Source: Halomonas sp. 328 (GTDB lineage: Bacteria > Pseudomonadota > Gammaproteobacteria > Pseudomonadales > Halomonadaceae). Taken from it: a stretch of 64,000 nucleotides of DNA. The stretch is from positions 1 to 64,000 of the forward strand of contig NZ_JADOTW010000023.1 in NCBI RefSeq assembly GCF_015645095.1, written 5' to 3'. Shown here in pieces: positions 29,249 to 42,803 of this stretch (position 1 is its first letter; the number at the start of each line of letters is the position of its first letter). The translations under genes were made by a program, and so were the position numbers. A model generated the notes under the pieces. It was not told the origin of the DNA. It worked only from the letters and a program-made list of their open reading frames with translations, and did not search any database.

Positions 29249-30580
29249 ATGGCTAAGTCAGGAAACATGCCGGCGATGGGCAGCGGTCTGAGTGAACTGT
29301 GGGCGCGTTTGCGCTTCGTGCTCCTCGCCATCGTGGTGTACCGAATCGGTGCCCACATCCCCGTGCCCGGTATCAATCCTGACCAGCTTGCTGCCTTGTT
29401 CAGGGAGCAGCAGGGCACCATCCTGGGCATGTTCAACATGTTCTCGGGTGGCGCCCTGGAGCGCATGAGCATCTTCGCCCTGGGCATCATGCCCTATATC
29501 TCGGCGTCGATTATCATGCAGCTGCTGACCGCGGTCTCGCCCCATCTTGAGCAGCTCAAGAAGGAGGGCGAGGCCGGTCGCCGCAAGATTAGCCAGTACA
29601 CCCGCTATGGCACCGTGGTGCTGGCCTTCGTTCAGGCCGTCGGCATGTCCGTCGGCCTGGCGGGGCAGGGCATCGCCTATACGCCTGACTTCAGCTTCTA
29701 TTTCACCGCCGTGACGACCTTCGTGGCCGGGGCGGTGTTCATGATGTGGCTGGGTGAGCAGATTACCGAGAAGGGCATCGGCAACGGCATCTCGCTGCTG
29801 ATCTTCGCCGGTATCGTCGCGGGTCTGCCCGGCGCCGTGGGGCAGGCCTTCGAGCTGGCCCGCAACGAAGGCGCCTGGAATGTCCTGCCGCTGCTGGCCC
29901 TGACGGTGCTGGGTGTGGCCACCGTGGCCTTCGTGGTGTTTATCGAGCGCGGTCAGCGTCGCATCACCGTGAACTATCCGCGGCGTCAGGTCGGCAACAA
30001 GATGTACGCCGGCCAGAGCAGCTACCTCCCCCTGAAGGTGAACATGGCCGGCGTGATTCCGGCGATCTTCGCCTCCAGCATCCTGCTGTTCCCGGCGTCG
30101 CTGGGACAGTGGGTCAGTGCGGGAGAAGGGCTCGACTGGCTGCAGGCGGCTTCCCTGGCCCTGGGCCCGGGTCAACCCCTGTACATCTTGCTTTTCGCCG
30201 CGGCGGTGGTATTCTTCTGCTTCTTTTACACAGCGCTGGTCTTCAACCCCAAGGACGTCGCCGACAACCTCAAGAAGTCGGGAGCCTTCCTGCCGGGGAT
30301 CCGGCCCGGCGAGCAGACCGCTCGCTATATCGATAAGGTCATGACGCGCTTGACCTTCTTCGGTGCCATCTACATCACTGCGGTTTCCCTGATGCCCCAG
30401 TTCCTGATCGTGGCGTGGAACGTGCCGTTCTTCTTCGGCGGTACCTCGCTGTTGATCGTGGTGGTGGTCATCATGGACTTCATGGCTCAGGTGCAGTCGC
30501 ATCTCATGTCGCACCAGTACGAGTCGGTGATGAAGAAGTCCAACCTGAAAGGCTACGGTAGCGGCGGCATCATGCGCTAA
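29249..30580 (+). CDS. secY: Preprotein translocase subunit SecY
   Basis: Channel-forming subunit of SecYEG in the inner membrane. The 443-residue protein has ten hydrophobic segments; the plug and lateral-gate regions are recognisable ([14 protein letters not shown] near the N-terminus, [35 protein letters not shown], cytosolic loop [19 protein letters not shown]). Its ATG abuts the rplO stop, as usual for the spc operon. Confidence 0.97.
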   Translation: MAKSGNMPAMGSGLSELWARLRFVLLAIVVYRIGAHIPVPGINPDQLAALFREQQGTILGMFNMFSGGALERMSIFALGIMPYISASIIMQLLTAVSPHLEQLKKEGEAGRRKISQYTRYGTVVLAFVQAVGMSVGLAGQGIAYTPDFSFYFTAVTTFVAGAVFMMWLGEQITEKGIGNGISLLIFAGIVAGLPGAVGQAFELARNEGAWNVLPLLALTVLGVATVAFVVFIERGQRRITVNYPRRQVGNKMYAGQSSYLPLKVNMAGVIPAIFASSILLFPASLGQWVSAGEGLDWLQAASLALGPGQPLYILLFAAAVVFFCFFYTALVFNPKDVADNLKKSGAFLPGIRPGEQTARYIDKVMTRLTFFGAIYITAVSLMPQFLIVAWNVPFFFGGTSLLIVVVVIMDFMAQVQSHLMSHQYESVMKKSNLKGYGSGGIMR

Positions 30581-30609
30581 GGCGCGCCGTACGTGAATTG
30601 GAGAGAACG

Positions 30610-30723
30610 ATGAAAGTTCGAGCTTCCGTAAAGAAAATGTGCCGTAACTGCAAGATCATTCGTCGCAATGGCGCCGTACGTGTCATCTGCAGCGAGCCGC
30701 GGCACAAGCAGCGTCAGGGCTAA
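30610..30723 (+). CDS. rpmJ: 50S ribosomal protein L36 (zinc-binding form)
   Basis: A 37-residue protein starting [15 protein letters not shown]. Zinc ligands Cys11, Cys14, Cys27 and His32 are all present, so this is the C-plus form. Start ATG 30610 follows GGAGAG. Standard position between secY and rpsM. Confidence 0.97.
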   Translation: MKVRASVKKMCRNCKIIRRNGAVRVICSEPRHKQRQG

Positions 30724-30848
30724 GTCCTGACGGTTGCGACTCACCGGTGCCGGCATGCCCCTTGCCCTCCCGAGGGTAAAGGGGTATGCTGTTGCGCCTT
30801 TTGTAGTAGACCCAATCGAGCAAGCCGCTCAAATTTCGGAGAAAGCTG
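30724..30848 (+). promoter_or_regulatory. Leader/spacer before rpsM, possible S4-responsive region
   Basis: A 125-bp gap with a long bulged stem (30754-30768 with 30772-30786; CCCCTT...AAGGGG and CCCTC/GAGGG). In E. coli the alpha-operon leader bound by S4 overlaps the rpsM start; I see the right place but could not trace the pseudoknot itself. Confidence 0.4.
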
Positions 30849-31205
30849 ATGGCCCGTATTGCAGGCGTCAATATCCCGGACAACAAGCATGCGGCGATCT
30901 CGCTGACCTATATCTTCGGGATTGGCCGCACTCGTGCACAGGACATCTGTGCCGCGACCGGCATCGCGCCGACTACCAAGGTACACGAGCTCTCCAGCGA
31001 CGAGCTGGACGCCCTGCGTGCTGAAGTCGGCAAGTACACCGTTGAAGGCGACCTTCGTCGTGATGTGACGCTGAACATCAAGCGTCTCATGGACCTGGGT
31101 TGCTATCGTGGTCTGCGTCATCGTCGTAGTCTTCCGCTGCGTGGTCAGCGTACCAAGACTAACGCGCGTACCCGCAAGGGCCCGCGTAAGCCGATTCGCA
31201 AATAA
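30849..31205 (+). CDS. rpsM: 30S ribosomal protein S13
   Basis: 30S head protein contacting P-site tRNA and L5. The 118 residues have [20 protein letters not shown] and the C-terminal basic tail [18 protein letters not shown], which reaches the tRNA. First gene of the alpha operon. Confidence 0.97.
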   Translation: MARIAGVNIPDNKHAAISLTYIFGIGRTRAQDICAATGIAPTTKVHELSSDELDALRAEVGKYTVEGDLRRDVTLNIKRLMDLGCYRGLRHRRSLPLRGQRTKTNARTRKGPRKPIRK

Positions 31206-31245
31206 TTACGCACGTTCTGGCGTTTAGACAGGAAGAAACATCAAC

Positions 31246-31632
31246 ATGGCTAACCCGCGTAGTAACCGTAAAAAGGTGAAAAAGCAGGTGGTGGATGCGG
31301 TCGCCCACATCCATGCCTCTTTTAACAACACGATCGTGACGATCACAGACCGCCAGGGCAATGCTCTCTCCTGGGCAACTGCCGGTGGTTCGGGTTTTCG
31401 TGGTTCTCGCAAGAGCACCCCGTTCGCTGCTCAAGTAGCAAGCGAGCGTGCAGCGACCGCTGCAGCCGAGTATGGTGTAAAGAACGTCGACGTGCTGGTC
31501 AAAGGCCCCGGTCCGGGCCGTGAGTCCGCCGTGCGCGCACTGAATGCCGCCGGTTTCCGCGTGCAGAGCATCACCGACGTGACGCCCATTCCCCACAATG
31601 GCTGCCGTCCGCCGAAGAAACGCCGCGTTTAA
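31246..31632 (+). CDS. rpsK: 30S ribosomal protein S11
   Basis: Platform protein near the mRNA exit. The 128-residue protein has [39 protein letters not shown] and the C-terminal [12 protein letters not shown]. Confidence 0.97.
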   Translation: MANPRSNRKKVKKQVVDAVAHIHASFNNTIVTITDRQGNALSWATAGGSGFRGSRKSTPFAAQVASERAATAAAEYGVKNVDVLVKGPGPGRESAVRALNAAGFRVQSITDVTPIPHNGCRPPKKRRV

Positions 31633-31644
31633 GGAGACAGACTC

Positions 31645-32265
31645 ATGGCTCGTTATATTGGACCGAAGTGCAAACTGTCTCGTCGTGAAGGCACCGACCT
31701 CTTTCTGAAGAGCGGTGTCACTCCCTTCGAGAAGAAATGCAAATCCGAGCAGATCCCGGGTGTGCATGGCCAGCGCCGTCAGCGTCTTTCCGACTACGGC
31801 TTGCAGCTTCGCGAGAAGCAGAAGGTACGTCGTCTCTACGGCGTCCTCGAAAAGCAGTTCCGCAGCTACTACAAGGAAGCCGCCCGCCGCAAGGGCGCGA
31901 CCGGTGAGGTGCTGCTGCAGCTGCTGGAATCCCGACTGGACAACGTCGTCTACCGCATGGGCTTTGGCTCCACTCGCGCCGAAGCGCGCCAGCTGGTCAG
32001 CCACAAGGCCATCGCCGTCAACGGCCGTACCGTCAACGTGGCCTCCTATCAGGTCAAGCCCGGTGACGTGGTGTCCGTACGTGAGAAGTCCAAGAACCAG
32101 GCGCGCATTCAGACTGCGCTGTCCATCGCCGCTAACCGCGGTGATATCGCCTGGATCGACGTCGACTCCAAGAAGATGGAAGGCACTTTCAAGGCTCTGC
32201 CTGAACGCGGCGACTTGTCTGCCGACATCAACGAAAACCTGATCGTCGAGCTGTACTCGAAGTAA
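31645..32265 (+). CDS. rpsD: 30S ribosomal protein S4
   Basis: Assembly initiator, antitermination factor and alpha-operon repressor in E. coli. The 206 residues begin [20 protein letters not shown] and carry the S4 RNA-binding domain ([34 protein letters not shown]). Confidence 0.97.
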   Translation: MARYIGPKCKLSRREGTDLFLKSGVTPFEKKCKSEQIPGVHGQRRQRLSDYGLQLREKQKVRRLYGVLEKQFRSYYKEAARRKGATGEVLLQLLESRLDNVVYRMGFGSTRAEARQLVSHKAIAVNGRTVNVASYQVKPGDVVSVREKSKNQARIQTALSIAANRGDIAWIDVDSKKMEGTFKALPERGDLSADINENLIVELYSK

Positions 32266-32273
32266 GCCGCACC

Positions 32274-32298
32274 GCCGGATGCCCCGAGGGCATCCGGC
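32274..32298 (+). other. Intercistronic hairpin between rpsD and rpoA
   Basis: Perfect eleven-base-pair stem GCCGGATGCCC / GGGCATCCGGC, three-base loop CGA, without a T tract. Probably affects rpoA mRNA stability or processing. Confidence 0.5.
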
Positions 32299-32341
32299 CA
32301 TCGAATTCGAGTATCCGTTTGGCAGCCTGAAAGGTGTTCTT

Positions 32342-33340
32342 ATGCAGCGTTCAGTGACAGAGTTTCTCCGTCCTCGCGATATCAAGGTCGAAGAGATCAG
32401 CGCGCATCGTGCGAAGATCGTGCTCGAGCCCTTCGAGCGCGGCTTCGGCCATACCCTGGGGAATGCGCTGCGTCGCATCCTGCTCTCGTCCATGCCCGGC
32501 TGTGCCGTGGTGGAAGCCGAGATCGCCGGTGTCGAGCATGAATACAGCGCGATCGAAGGGGTTCAGGAAGATGTGATCGAGATCCTCCTCAACCTGAAGG
32601 ACGTGGCGATCAAGATGCATAGCCGCGATGAGGCGGTGCTCTCGCTGAACAAGCAGGGCCCGGCCGTCATCACCGCGGGTGATATCGCCGTCGATCACGA
32701 TGTCGAGATCGTCAACCCCGAGCACGTCATCGCCCACGTCAACGAAGGCGCCGAGCTGAAGATGCAGCTCAAGATCGCCCGCGGACGCGGTTACGAGCCG
32801 GCGGATGCTCGCGAGAGTGCGGATGATGAGTCACGCGCCATCGGTCGCCTGCAGCTGGATGCGACCTTCAGCCCCGTGCGTCGTGTTTCCTATGCCGTCG
32901 AGGCCGCGCGTGTCGAACAGCGCACCGACCTCGACAAGCTGATCATCGATCTGGAAACCGATGGCACCCTGGATCCGGAAGAGGCGATCCGTCGCAGCGC
33001 CACCATCCTGCAAGAGCAGCTGAGTGCGTTCGTCGACCTGGAAGCCGACAAGGAACAGGAAGTGGAAGAGGAAGAGGATCAGATCGATCCCATCCTGCTG
33101 CGCCCCGTAGACGATCTCGAGTTGACCGTCCGCAGTGCCAACTGCCTGAAGGCCGAGAACATCTACTACATCGGTGATCTGATTCAGCGTACCGAAGTGG
33201 AGCTGCTGAAGACGCCGAATCTCGGCAAGAAGTCCCTGAATGAGATCAAGGACGTGTTGGCGGCACGCGGTCTGTCCCTGGGCATGCGCCTGGAAAACTG
33301 GCCGCCGGCCAGTCTGAAGGACGACAAGGCCTCCGCGTGA
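32342..33340 (+). CDS. rpoA: DNA-directed RNA polymerase subunit alpha
   Basis: Scaffold for RNA polymerase assembly; the C-terminal domain contacts UP elements and activators. The 332-residue protein has the N-terminal dimer domain ([20 protein letters not shown]) and the alpha-CTD with [18 protein letters not shown], including the DNA-contacting Arg. ATG 32342 gives the family start MQRSVTEFL; a start at 32279 would add 21 non-conserved residues across the hairpin. Confidence 0.98.
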   Translation: MQRSVTEFLRPRDIKVEEISAHRAKIVLEPFERGFGHTLGNALRRILLSSMPGCAVVEAEIAGVEHEYSAIEGVQEDVIEILLNLKDVAIKMHSRDEAVLSLNKQGPAVITAGDIAVDHDVEIVNPEHVIAHVNEGAELKMQLKIARGRGYEPADARESADDESRAIGRLQLDATFSPVRRVSYAVEAARVEQRTDLDKLIIDLETDGTLDPEEAIRRSATILQEQLSAFVDLEADKEQEVEEEEDQIDPILLRPVDDLELTVRSANCLKAENIYYIGDLIQRTEVELLKTPNLGKKSLNEIKDVLAARGLSLGMRLENWPPASLKDDKASA

Positions 33341-33379
33341 GTGTCGACTCGAGTCCCAGTTTGGTAAGGAATCACAACC

Positions 33380-33772
33380 ATGCGTCATCGTAAGAGTGGT
33401 CGCCACCTGAATCGTACGAGCTCGCACCGCAAGGCCATGTTCAAGAACATGTGCGTTTCGCTGGTCGAGCACGAAGTGATCAAGACAACCCTGCCCAAGG
33501 CCAAGGAACTGCGTCGTCATATCGAGCCGCTGATCACCCTGGCCAAGCAGGATAGCGTTGCCAACCGTCGTCTGGCCTTCAGCCGCACCCGCTCCAAAGA
33601 AGCGGTCGGCAAGCTCTTCAACGAGCTGGGTCCGCGTTACGTCGAGCGTCCGGGTGGTTACATCCGTATTCTCAAGTGCGGCTTCCGCACCGGCGACAAC
33701 GCCCCCATGGCCATCGTCGAGCTCGTCGACCGTCCGGTCGTCGAGGAGGTCGAGGAAGCCGCCGAGGAGTGA
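33380..33772 (+). CDS. rplQ: 50S ribosomal protein L17
   Basis: Last gene of the alpha operon. The 130-residue protein starts [20 protein letters not shown] and contains [20 protein letters not shown], with a short acidic C-terminal tail. Confidence 0.97.
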   Translation: MRHRKSGRHLNRTSSHRKAMFKNMCVSLVEHEVIKTTLPKAKELRRHIEPLITLAKQDSVANRRLAFSRTRSKEAVGKLFNELGPRYVERPGGYIRILKCGFRTGDNAPMAIVELVDRPVVEEVEEAAEE

Positions 33773-33804
33773 TCCCCGGTGGGCCCCCGGCCCGGCAATG
33801 ACAG

Positions 33805-33838
33805 AAAAACCGGCTCCCTTCGGGGGCCGGTTTTTTTC
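33805..33838 (+). terminator. Terminator of the alpha operon
   Basis: Stem AAAACCGGCTCCC / GGGGGCCGGTTTT with a short loop and seven Ts, just after rplQ. Ends the long ribosomal block. Confidence 0.9.
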
Positions 33839-33840
33839 GT

Positions 33841-34150
33841 TAGTCAGGCAGTGCGCGGGTTCGGGGGCGGGGCGTCGCAGCGCGGGCTCGCGATCCCGGG
33901 AACGAAACCCTGGGGCCGCGCTTGCCGCCTGCGCGTCGCGGGACAACATAATCCCTCACGAGTCCCGCTCGCTCGCCATCCCTGGCGAGCGCCGCGCGCG
34001 GCTGCGCTAGGCCCCAGCGTTCCCGGTAATACTCGCTCTCCCTGTGCTCCGGCGCCTGCCTCCCGGCCAGCGTGGCCACTCAGACCGTGAATTTGGCGGG
34101 GTCTGTCCCTGCTCCGGTGCCTGCCTCCCGGTCGGCGTGGTCGTGGTCGG
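33841..34150. other. 310-bp gap between rplQ and uvrA; imperfect direct repeats
   Basis: No convincing gene is seen here. A 31-bp sequence beginning TGCTCCGGCGCCTGCC (34045-34075) recurs with about four mismatches at 34110-34140. The uvrA reading frame ends at 34151 on the minus strand, so this repeat lies just after its stop. Confidence 0.5.
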
Positions 34151-37012
<2,862 letters not shown>

Positions 37013-37041
37013 TACCACCTCGCGGTGCGTGCAAAACCTCG

Positions 37042-37071
37042 ATTATACGGCCTGGCCCGAAGCCCCGGCAA
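37042..37071 (-). promoter_or_regulatory. Promoter of uvrA
   Basis: Read on the minus strand: TTGCCG, 18 bp, TATAAT, ending 29 bp before the uvrA start. The -10 is perfect. Confidence 0.6.
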
Positions 37072-37179
37072 AGCCGCCCTGCTTCGCGCTTTCCCCCGGT
37101 GGGGGCGAACCGCTAGAATATGGCCCTCCACCACGGCGGCCCTTGTCGTCGATACCGATTCCTGGAACCCGCTATTCGC

Positions 37180-38550
37180 ATGGTCTCTCGCCTGTTACGC
37201 GCCACCGAGCGCCGTGCCATCGTCGGCCTCTCCGGCCTCTATGCCACTCGCATGCTGGGCCTGTTCATGGTACTGCCGGTGCTGGCCCTCTATGCCGGCG
37301 AGCTGGAGGGCGCCACGCCGCTGCTGATCGGCCTGGCCCTGGGCGGCTATGGCCTGACCCAGGCGATCCTGCAGATCCCCTTCGGGCTGCTCTCCGATCG
37401 CCTGGGGCGCAAGCCGGTGATCGCCTTCGGCATGCTGCTCTTCCTGGCCGGCAGTGTGGTGGCGGCCCAGGCCGAGAGCATTGCCCTGGTGATCCTGGGG
37501 CGCTGCCTGCAGGGCAGTGGCGCCGTCGCCGCGGCCATCATGGCACTGTTGGCCGACCAGACCCGGGAGGAGGTGCGCACCGCCGCCATGGCCAGCATCG
37601 GCCTCTCCATCGGCGTGGCCTTCGCCATCGCCATGGTGTTGGGACCCTGGCTGGCCGCGGCCTTCGGCCTGGCGGCGATCTTCTGGGTGACCGCCGGGCT
37701 GTCCCTGCTGGGGTTGCTGGTGCTCTGGCGCCTGGTGCCCCAGGCGCCGCAGCGCCGGCATCGCGACGTGGGCCTGGACCGTGCCCAGCTGCGTGCGGTG
37801 CTGGGGCGCCCCGACCTGTTGCGCCTGGACTTCTCGATCTTCGCTCTGCATCTGGTGCTGATGGCGCTGTTCGTGGCGATCCCGCTGCGCCTGCTCGACG
37901 CGGGCCTGGCGGTCGAGCATCATGGTTGGGTCTATCTTGGCATCATGGGGCTGGCCTTCGTCGGCATGGTGCCGCTGGTGATCATCGCCGAGAAACGCCG
38001 TCGCATGAAGACGATGTTCCTGCTGGCGGTGGCGGGCCTGGGGCTCTGCAGCCTGGGGCTGGGCCTGGTCGGCGACGGGCGCTGGGCCCTGATGGGCTGG
38101 CTGTTGGGTTTCTTCGTGGCCTTCAACCTGCTCGAGGCGACCCTGCCGTCGATGCTCAGCAAGCTGGCCCCCGCCGGCGCCAAGGGCACCGCCATGGGGG
38201 TCTACTCCACCGGCCAGTTCCTGGGGGCCTTCCTGGGCGGGGTGCTGGGCGGAGCCCTGGTGCAGTGGGGCGGCCTGGAGGCGGTCTTCTACGGCTGCGC
38301 CCTGATCGGCCTGTTATGGTTGGGCCTGATCGCCGGCATGGCGCCGCCGCCCCACCTCTCCAGCGAGGTGGTGGCGCTGGAAGACGAGCCCCATGACGCC
38401 CTGGATTCGTTGATGGAGCGCCTGGCCGAGGTGGCCGGCGTCGAGGATGTACTGGTCGTGCCGGAAGAGCGGGTCGCCTACCTCAAGGTGGATCGCCAGC
38501 GGCTCGACAGCGATGCCCTGGCCCGGGTGGCCGGCAAACGCAAATCGTAG
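37180..38550 (+). CDS. MFS transporter, YajR-like, with C-terminal ferredoxin-like domain
   Basis: Inner-membrane transporter of 456 residues. Twelve hydrophobic segments are visible to about residue 385. Motif A is [12 protein letters not shown] between segments 2 and 3. About 70 residues follow the last segment ([20 protein letters not shown]), resembling the small ferredoxin-like YAM domain at the end of E. coli YajR; it has no CXXC. Substrate unknown. I use ATG 37180, behind a CTGGAACCC region, rather than upstream 37120. It is divergent from uvrA and 81 bp before ssb, an order also known in pseudomonads. Confidence 0.85.
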   Translation: MVSRLLRATERRAIVGLSGLYATRMLGLFMVLPVLALYAGELEGATPLLIGLALGGYGLTQAILQIPFGLLSDRLGRKPVIAFGMLLFLAGSVVAAQAESIALVILGRCLQGSGAVAAAIMALLADQTREEVRTAAMASIGLSIGVAFAIAMVLGPWLAAAFGLAAIFWVTAGLSLLGLLVLWRLVPQAPQRRHRDVGLDRAQLRAVLGRPDLLRLDFSIFALHLVLMALFVAIPLRLLDAGLAVEHHGWVYLGIMGLAFVGMVPLVIIAEKRRRMKTMFLLAVAGLGLCSLGLGLVGDGRWALMGWLLGFFVAFNLLEATLPSMLSKLAPAGAKGTAMGVYSTGQFLGAFLGGVLGGALVQWGGLEAVFYGCALIGLLWLGLIAGMAPPPHLSSEVVALEDEPHDALDSLMERLAEVAGVEDVLVVPEERVAYLKVDRQRLDSDALARVAGKRKS

Positions 38551-38631
38551 TGGCTCGCCGCCATCGCGGCGGCGAGTCCCACTGGAACATTCGGGGGTGC
38601 CGTGACGCGCCCCACAAGCGAGGAGTCAATT

Positions 38632-39273
38632 ATGGCCCGTGGTGTCAACAAGGTCATCCTGATCGGCAATCTGGGACAGGATCCGGAAGTGCGCTTCCTG
38701 CCCTCCGGCAACCCGGTGGCCAACCTGCGCATCGCCACCACCGACAGCTGGACCGACCGCCAGAGCGGTCAGCGCCAGGAGCGCACCGAATGGCATAGCG
38801 TGGTGCTCTTCAACAAGCTGGCGGAGATCGCCCAGCAGTACGTCAAAAAGGGCTCGCGCATCTATATCGAGGGGCGCCTGCAGACCCGCAAGTGGCAGGG
38901 CCAGGATGGTCAGGACCGCTATACCACCGAGATCGTCGGCAACGACATGCAGATGCTCGACAGCCGCAGTGGCGGCGGCCAGGGCGGTGGCGACTATCAG
39001 GGGCAGGGCAACTACGGCGGCGGCATGCCCCAGCAGGGCGGCTATGGTGGCCAGGGCGGCGGCTACGGCAATGCGCCTCAGCAGCCCGCCGCGCAGCCGG
39101 CGCCTCAACCGGCCCCCCCGCAGGGTGGCTATGGCCAGCAGCCGCCGCAACAGCCCCAGCGCGCGCCGCAGCAACCGGCTCAGCAGCCCCCGGCCCAGGG
39201 CGGTCAGGGCAACAACTATGGGGCGCCCAATCCGGGCAACTTCGATGACTTCGACGACGAGATCCCGTTCTGA
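38632..39273 (+). CDS. ssb: Single-stranded DNA-binding protein
   Basis: Coats single-stranded DNA and recruits repair and replication proteins. The 213-residue protein has an OB fold at about 1-110 ([38 protein letters not shown]), then a long Gly/Gln/Pro-rich linker, and the acidic tip DDFDDEIPF that binds partners. The linker is longer than in E. coli SSB (178 residues). ATG 38632 follows GAGGAG. Confidence 0.96.
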   Translation: MARGVNKVILIGNLGQDPEVRFLPSGNPVANLRIATTDSWTDRQSGQRQERTEWHSVVLFNKLAEIAQQYVKKGSRIYIEGRLQTRKWQGQDGQDRYTTEIVGNDMQMLDSRSGGGQGGGDYQGQGNYGGGMPQQGGYGGQGGGYGNAPQQPAAQPAPQPAPPQGGYGQQPPQQPQRAPQQPAQQPPAQGGQGNNYGAPNPGNFDDFDDEIPF

Positions 39274-39309
39274 GCTAGTCGCACATCGATGGGCCGCGGA
39301 GGCGCTTGA

Positions 39310-40179
39310 GTGAAGCTATTGATCCTGGATGCCGGACACTGCCTGAGCCTGGCGCTGGTGCGCCTGGCCAGTCGTCGCGGCGATACCGAGCTGGTGGTGG
39401 AGCCGGGGCTCGGCCTGACGGCGGAGCGTCTGGCGGAGGTGGGCCCCGATGCCCTGGTGATTCCGCCCCTGACTCAGCCCATCAGCGCCGATCCGGCGAC
39501 GGTGCTGGCCCATGCCGAGGCGGTGGAGTCCTGCCTGGCGGCCTGTGCCGAGGCCGGGGTGCCCCTGGTGTGGTGCGTCTCGGATCAGCTCTACGAGGAC
39601 GGCTTCGAGACCGCCATCGACGAGCATGTGATCCCGGCCCCCCGGGACGAGAGCCTGCGGCGGCTGATCACTACCGGCGATCGCATCCGGGAAGGGTATC
39701 ACCGGCACCTGATCGTGCGCCTGGGGCCGCTGTTCGCCCTGGAGGGCGGCAGCGCCTGGCTCAGCGAGCTGATCGAGCGCCTGATGATCGGCGAGGAGGT
39801 GCGCGCCGCCGAGGACGTGATCTTCTGTCCCACCTCGGCGGATGCCGCGGCGATGGCCCTGCTCGGCATGCTGCAGCAGCAGCATTGTGGGGCCGAGGCC
39901 TGGGGGGCCTATCACCTGGCGGGGACCGAGCCGGTCAGCGCTTATACCTTCGCCTCCCTGGTGCGCACCCAGCTGGAGACTCGCCTGGAGGGGATCGGCG
40001 AGTCGGTGGCCCTGGGGGCCATCAAGGCACTCAATCATCACCATGATCAGCCGCTGCGGCGGGTGCTCAACTGTCGCCGGGTGCTGGAAGCCTTCGGGGT
40101 GCACCAGAAGCCCTGGCGCCTGGAAGTGGGGCGGATGCTCGACGAGTGGTGCAAGGCGCGGCGGGAGGTAGAGGCATGA
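39310..40179 (+). CDS. RmlD-like NAD(P)-binding protein, apparently degenerate
   Basis: A 289-residue protein from a GTG start (39310). Overall pattern fits the extended SDR/RmlD family: a Rossmann-like N-terminus (KLLILDAGHCLSLALVRL), CVSDQLYEDG, and AYHLAGTEPVSAYTFASLV, which recalls the C-terminal sugar-nucleotide lobe. The dinucleotide GXXGXXG is replaced by DAGHCLS, and no YXXXK catalytic pair is visible, so it may bind rather than reduce. Its TGA overlaps the ATG of the acyltransferase gene, which suggests a linked role. Function unknown. Confidence 0.65.
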   Translation: MKLLILDAGHCLSLALVRLASRRGDTELVVEPGLGLTAERLAEVGPDALVIPPLTQPISADPATVLAHAEAVESCLAACAEAGVPLVWCVSDQLYEDGFETAIDEHVIPAPRDESLRRLITTGDRIREGYHRHLIVRLGPLFALEGGSAWLSELIERLMIGEEVRAAEDVIFCPTSADAAAMALLGMLQQQHCGAEAWGAYHLAGTEPVSAYTFASLVRTQLETRLEGIGESVALGAIKALNHHHDQPLRRVLNCRRVLEAFGVHQKPWRLEVGRMLDEWCKARREVEA

Positions 40180-40952
40180 ACCTGGCGCGCAGCCTGATCT
40201 TCTATGTCGGCTACTTCCTGGCCATGCTGGTCTGTGGCGTGCTCTTCCTGCCCGTGGCACCGCTGCTGCCGCTGCGCGAGCGCTATCGCCTGCTCAATCT
40301 CTACAACCACTTTATCCTGGCCTGGTTTCGCCTGGCCTGCGGGGTGCGTTACGAGATCACCGGGCGGGATCGCCTGCCTCCGGGCCCCTGCGTGATCCTG
40401 GCCAACCACCAGTGCGAGTGGGAGACCATCTACCTGCAGCTCCTCAAGCCGCCGGTGTGTACGGTACTCAAGCAGGAGCTGCTGCGGATTCCCATCTTCG
40501 GCTGGGGGCTGCGCCTGCTGCATCCCATCGCCCTGGATCGCTCCAAGCCGTCTCGAGCCATGAGGCAGGTGCTCAGCCAGGGCAAGCAGCGGCTGGAAGA
40601 GGGGCTCTCGGTGCTGATCTTCCCGGAGGGCACCCGAGTCGCTCCGGGCCACCGCAAGCGCTACAACAAGAGCGGGGCGGTGATCGCCTGTCGGGCCGGA
40701 ATGCCGGTGGTGCCGGTGGCGCATAACGCCGGGGAGCGCTGGCCCGGGCGCCACTGGGTCAAGAATCCGGGGACCCTGCGCCTGGAGGTGGGCGAGCCCA
40801 TCGCCACCCAAGGCCGCACTCCCGAGGAGGTGCTGGTGGAGGTGGAAGCCTGGATCGAGGCGCGCCTGGCGGAGATCTCCGAGGTGCCGAGACCGAGCCC
40901 CGTGGGGGCAGCCCCTGGCGGTGCCGAATCCGCGGCCAAGGTGCAGGAGTGA
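40176..40952 (+). CDS. plsC: 1-acyl-sn-glycerol-3-phosphate acyltransferase (PlsC type)
   Basis: Acylates lysophosphatidic acid to phosphatidic acid at the inner membrane. The 258-residue protein has an N-terminal membrane segment (about 8-35), acyltransferase motif I as NHQCEWET (HX4E variant of HX4D), and motif III IFPEGTR with a following RKRYNKSGAV block. ATG 40176 overlaps the previous stop as ATGA. The C-terminal ~25 residues are low-complexity. Some organisms carry several plsC paralogues, so this could be a secondary one. Confidence 0.88.
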   Translation: MNLARSLIFYVGYFLAMLVCGVLFLPVAPLLPLRERYRLLNLYNHFILAWFRLACGVRYEITGRDRLPPGPCVILANHQCEWETIYLQLLKPPVCTVLKQELLRIPIFGWGLRLLHPIALDRSKPSRAMRQVLSQGKQRLEEGLSVLIFPEGTRVAPGHRKRYNKSGAVIACRAGMPVVPVAHNAGERWPGRHWVKNPGTLRLEVGEPIATQGRTPEEVLVEVEAWIEARLAEISEVPRPSPVGAAPGGAESAAKVQE

Positions 40953-41003
40953 CTGGCCTAAGTGATATGGCTGGGGGCTGACCCCGGTTCTCAAGCAAGC
41001 ATA

Positions 41004-41035
41004 CAAGAACGGCGCCCCATGGGGCGCCGTTCTTG
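41004..41035. terminator. Bidirectional terminator, perfect 32-bp palindrome
   Basis: CAAGAACGGCGCCCC and its exact reverse complement meet at CCATGG with no unpaired spacer. It lies between the ends of convergent plsC and fabB and should stop both. Confidence 0.8.
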
Positions 41036-41056
41036 CTGTCGGGGCTACGAGAGGCC

Positions 41057-42274
41057 TTAGCCCTCGAACTTCTCCAGCACCAGGCAGGCGTTGGTGCCGC
41101 CGAAGCCGAAGCTGTTGGAGAGCACCCGCTTGACCGCCACGCTATCGCGGCGCTGGGTGACGATATCGAAGCCATCGGCCTGTTCGTCGAGGGCCTCGAC
41201 GTTGGCGGAGGCGGCGATGAAATCGTGCTCCATCATCAGCAGCGAGTAGATCGCCTCCTGCACGCCGGTGGCGCCCAGGGAGTGGCCGGTCAGCGACTTG
41301 GTGGAGCTCATCGCCGGCGTGGTATCGCCGAAGACCTCGCGGATCGCCTTGAGCTCGGCCACATCGCCCACCGGCGTGGAGGTGCCGTGGGTATTGATGT
41401 AGTCGATGGGGCCATCCACGCCGGCCATGGCCTGGCGCATGCAGCGCACCGCGCCCTCGCCGGAGGGGGCGACCATGTCGTGACCATCCGAGGTCGCACC
41501 GTAGCCGACCACCTCGGCATAGATCCTGGCGCCACGCGCCTTGGCGTGCTCCAGCTCCTCGAGCACCAGCATGCCGCCGCCGCCGGCGATGACGAAGCCG
41601 TCGCGGGCCTGGTCATAGGGGCGGGAGGCCTTCTCCGGGCTCTCGTTGTACTGGGTGGAGAGGGCGCCCATGGCATCGAAGAGGCACGACAGGGTCCAGT
41701 GCTCCTCCTCGCCACCGCCGGCGAAGACCACATCCTGCTTGCCCAGCTGGATCTGTTCCACGGCGTTGCCGATGCAGTGGGCCGAGGTGGCACAGGCCGA
41801 GGAGATGGAGTAGTTGACACCCTTGATCTTGAAGGGCGTGGCCAGGCAGGCGGAGACGGTGCTGCCCATGGTGCGGGTGACCCGGTAGGGACCGACCCGG
41901 CGCAGGCCCTTCTCGCGCATCACGTCGGCGGCCTCCACCTGATTGGCGCTGGAGGCGCCGCCGGATCCGGCGATCAGGCCGGTGCGTTCGTTGGAGACCA
42001 TCTCCGGGGTCAGGCCCGAGTCCTCGATGGCCTGGGCCATGGAGACGTAGGCGTAGGCGGCCGCGTCGCCCATGAAGCGGCGCAGCTTGCGGTCGATCAG
42101 GGCGTCCAGGTCGATATCCACGACGCCGGCCACCTGGCTGCGGAAGCCGCGTTCGGCGTATTCATCCTTGAAGCGAATACCGGAGCGCCCCGTCTGGAGC
42201 GCCTCGAGCACCTGATGACGGTCGTTACCGAGGCAGGACACGATGCCCAGGCCGGTGACTACCACTCGTCGCAT
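41057..42274 (-). CDS. fabB: 3-oxoacyl-[acyl-carrier-protein] synthase I
   Basis: Condensing enzyme needed to elongate the cis-unsaturated intermediate made by FabA. The 405-residue protein has the catalytic Cys in [12 protein letters not shown] and both active-site His in [11 protein letters not shown] and [14 protein letters not shown] 42274 gives [16 protein letters not shown] behind GGAGGC; a longer in-frame start overlaps fabA and was rejected. Operon with fabA, 13 bp downstream of its stop. Confidence 0.96.
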   Translation of the reverse strand: MRRVVVTGLGIVSCLGNDRHQVLEALQTGRSGIRFKDEYAERGFRSQVAGVVDIDLDALIDRKLRRFMGDAAAYAYVSMAQAIEDSGLTPEMVSNERTGLIAGSGGASSANQVEAADVMREKGLRRVGPYRVTRTMGSTVSACLATPFKIKGVNYSISSACATSAHCIGNAVEQIQLGKQDVVFAGGGEEEHWTLSCLFDAMGALSTQYNESPEKASRPYDQARDGFVIAGGGGMLVLEELEHAKARGARIYAEVVGYGATSDGHDMVAPSGEGAVRCMRQAMAGVDGPIDYINTHGTSTPVGDVAELKAIREVFGDTTPAMSSTKSLTGHSLGATGVQEAIYSLLMMEHDFIAASANVEALDEQADGFDIVTQRRDSVAVKRVLSNSFGFGGTNACLVLEKFEG

Positions 42275-42287
42275 GGGAGCCTCCTGG

Positions 42288-42803
42288 TCAGAAATTCGCG
42301 GTGGAGGTAAACAGGCCGACGCGCAGGTCATTGGCCTGATAGATGTCGCGGCCGTCGACGGACACGGTGCCGTCGGCGATGCCGAGGATCAAGCGCCGGG
42401 TGATGATGCGCTTGATGTTGATCCGGTAGGTGACCTTTTGGGCATCCGGCAGGATCTGGCCGGTGAACTTCACCTCGCCACAACCCAGGGCGCGGCCGCG
42501 GCCCGGGTGGCCCAGCCAGCCCAGGTAGAAGCCGACCAGCTGCCACATGGCGTCCAGGCCCAGGCAGCCGGGCATCACCGGGTCGCCGGGGAAGTGGCAG
42601 TCGAAGAACCACAGATCCGGATGGATATCGAGCTCGGCGATCAGCTCGCCTTTGCCGTGCTCACCGCCCTCCTCGTGGATATGGGTGATACGGTCGAGCA
42701 TCAGCATATTGGGTGCCGGCAGCTGGGCATTGCCCGGGCCGAAGAGTTCACCTTGGCTGCATGCCAGCAGCTCATCGCGGCTGAAGGAGTGTTGCTTGAT
42801 CAC
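42288..42803 (-). CDS. fabA: 3-hydroxydecanoyl-ACP dehydratase/isomerase
   Basis: Introduces the cis double bond of unsaturated fatty acids. Catalytic His and Asp lie in [19 protein letters not shown], and [14 protein letters not shown] follows. A GTG at 42803 gives 171 residues, aligned with E. coli FabA (about 172) from [14 protein letters not shown]. Upstream ATGs (to 42899) would add up to 32 non-conserved residues, and the GTG has only a weak ribosome site, so the start is uncertain; the enzyme call is not. Confidence 0.93.
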   Translation of the reverse strand: MIKQHSFSRDELLACSQGELFGPGNAQLPAPNMLMLDRITHIHEEGGEHGKGELIAELDIHPDLWFFDCHFPGDPVMPGCLGLDAMWQLVGFYLGWLGHPGRGRALGCGEVKFTGQILPDAQKVTYRINIKRIITRRLILGIADGTVSVDGRDIYQANDLRVGLFTSTANF

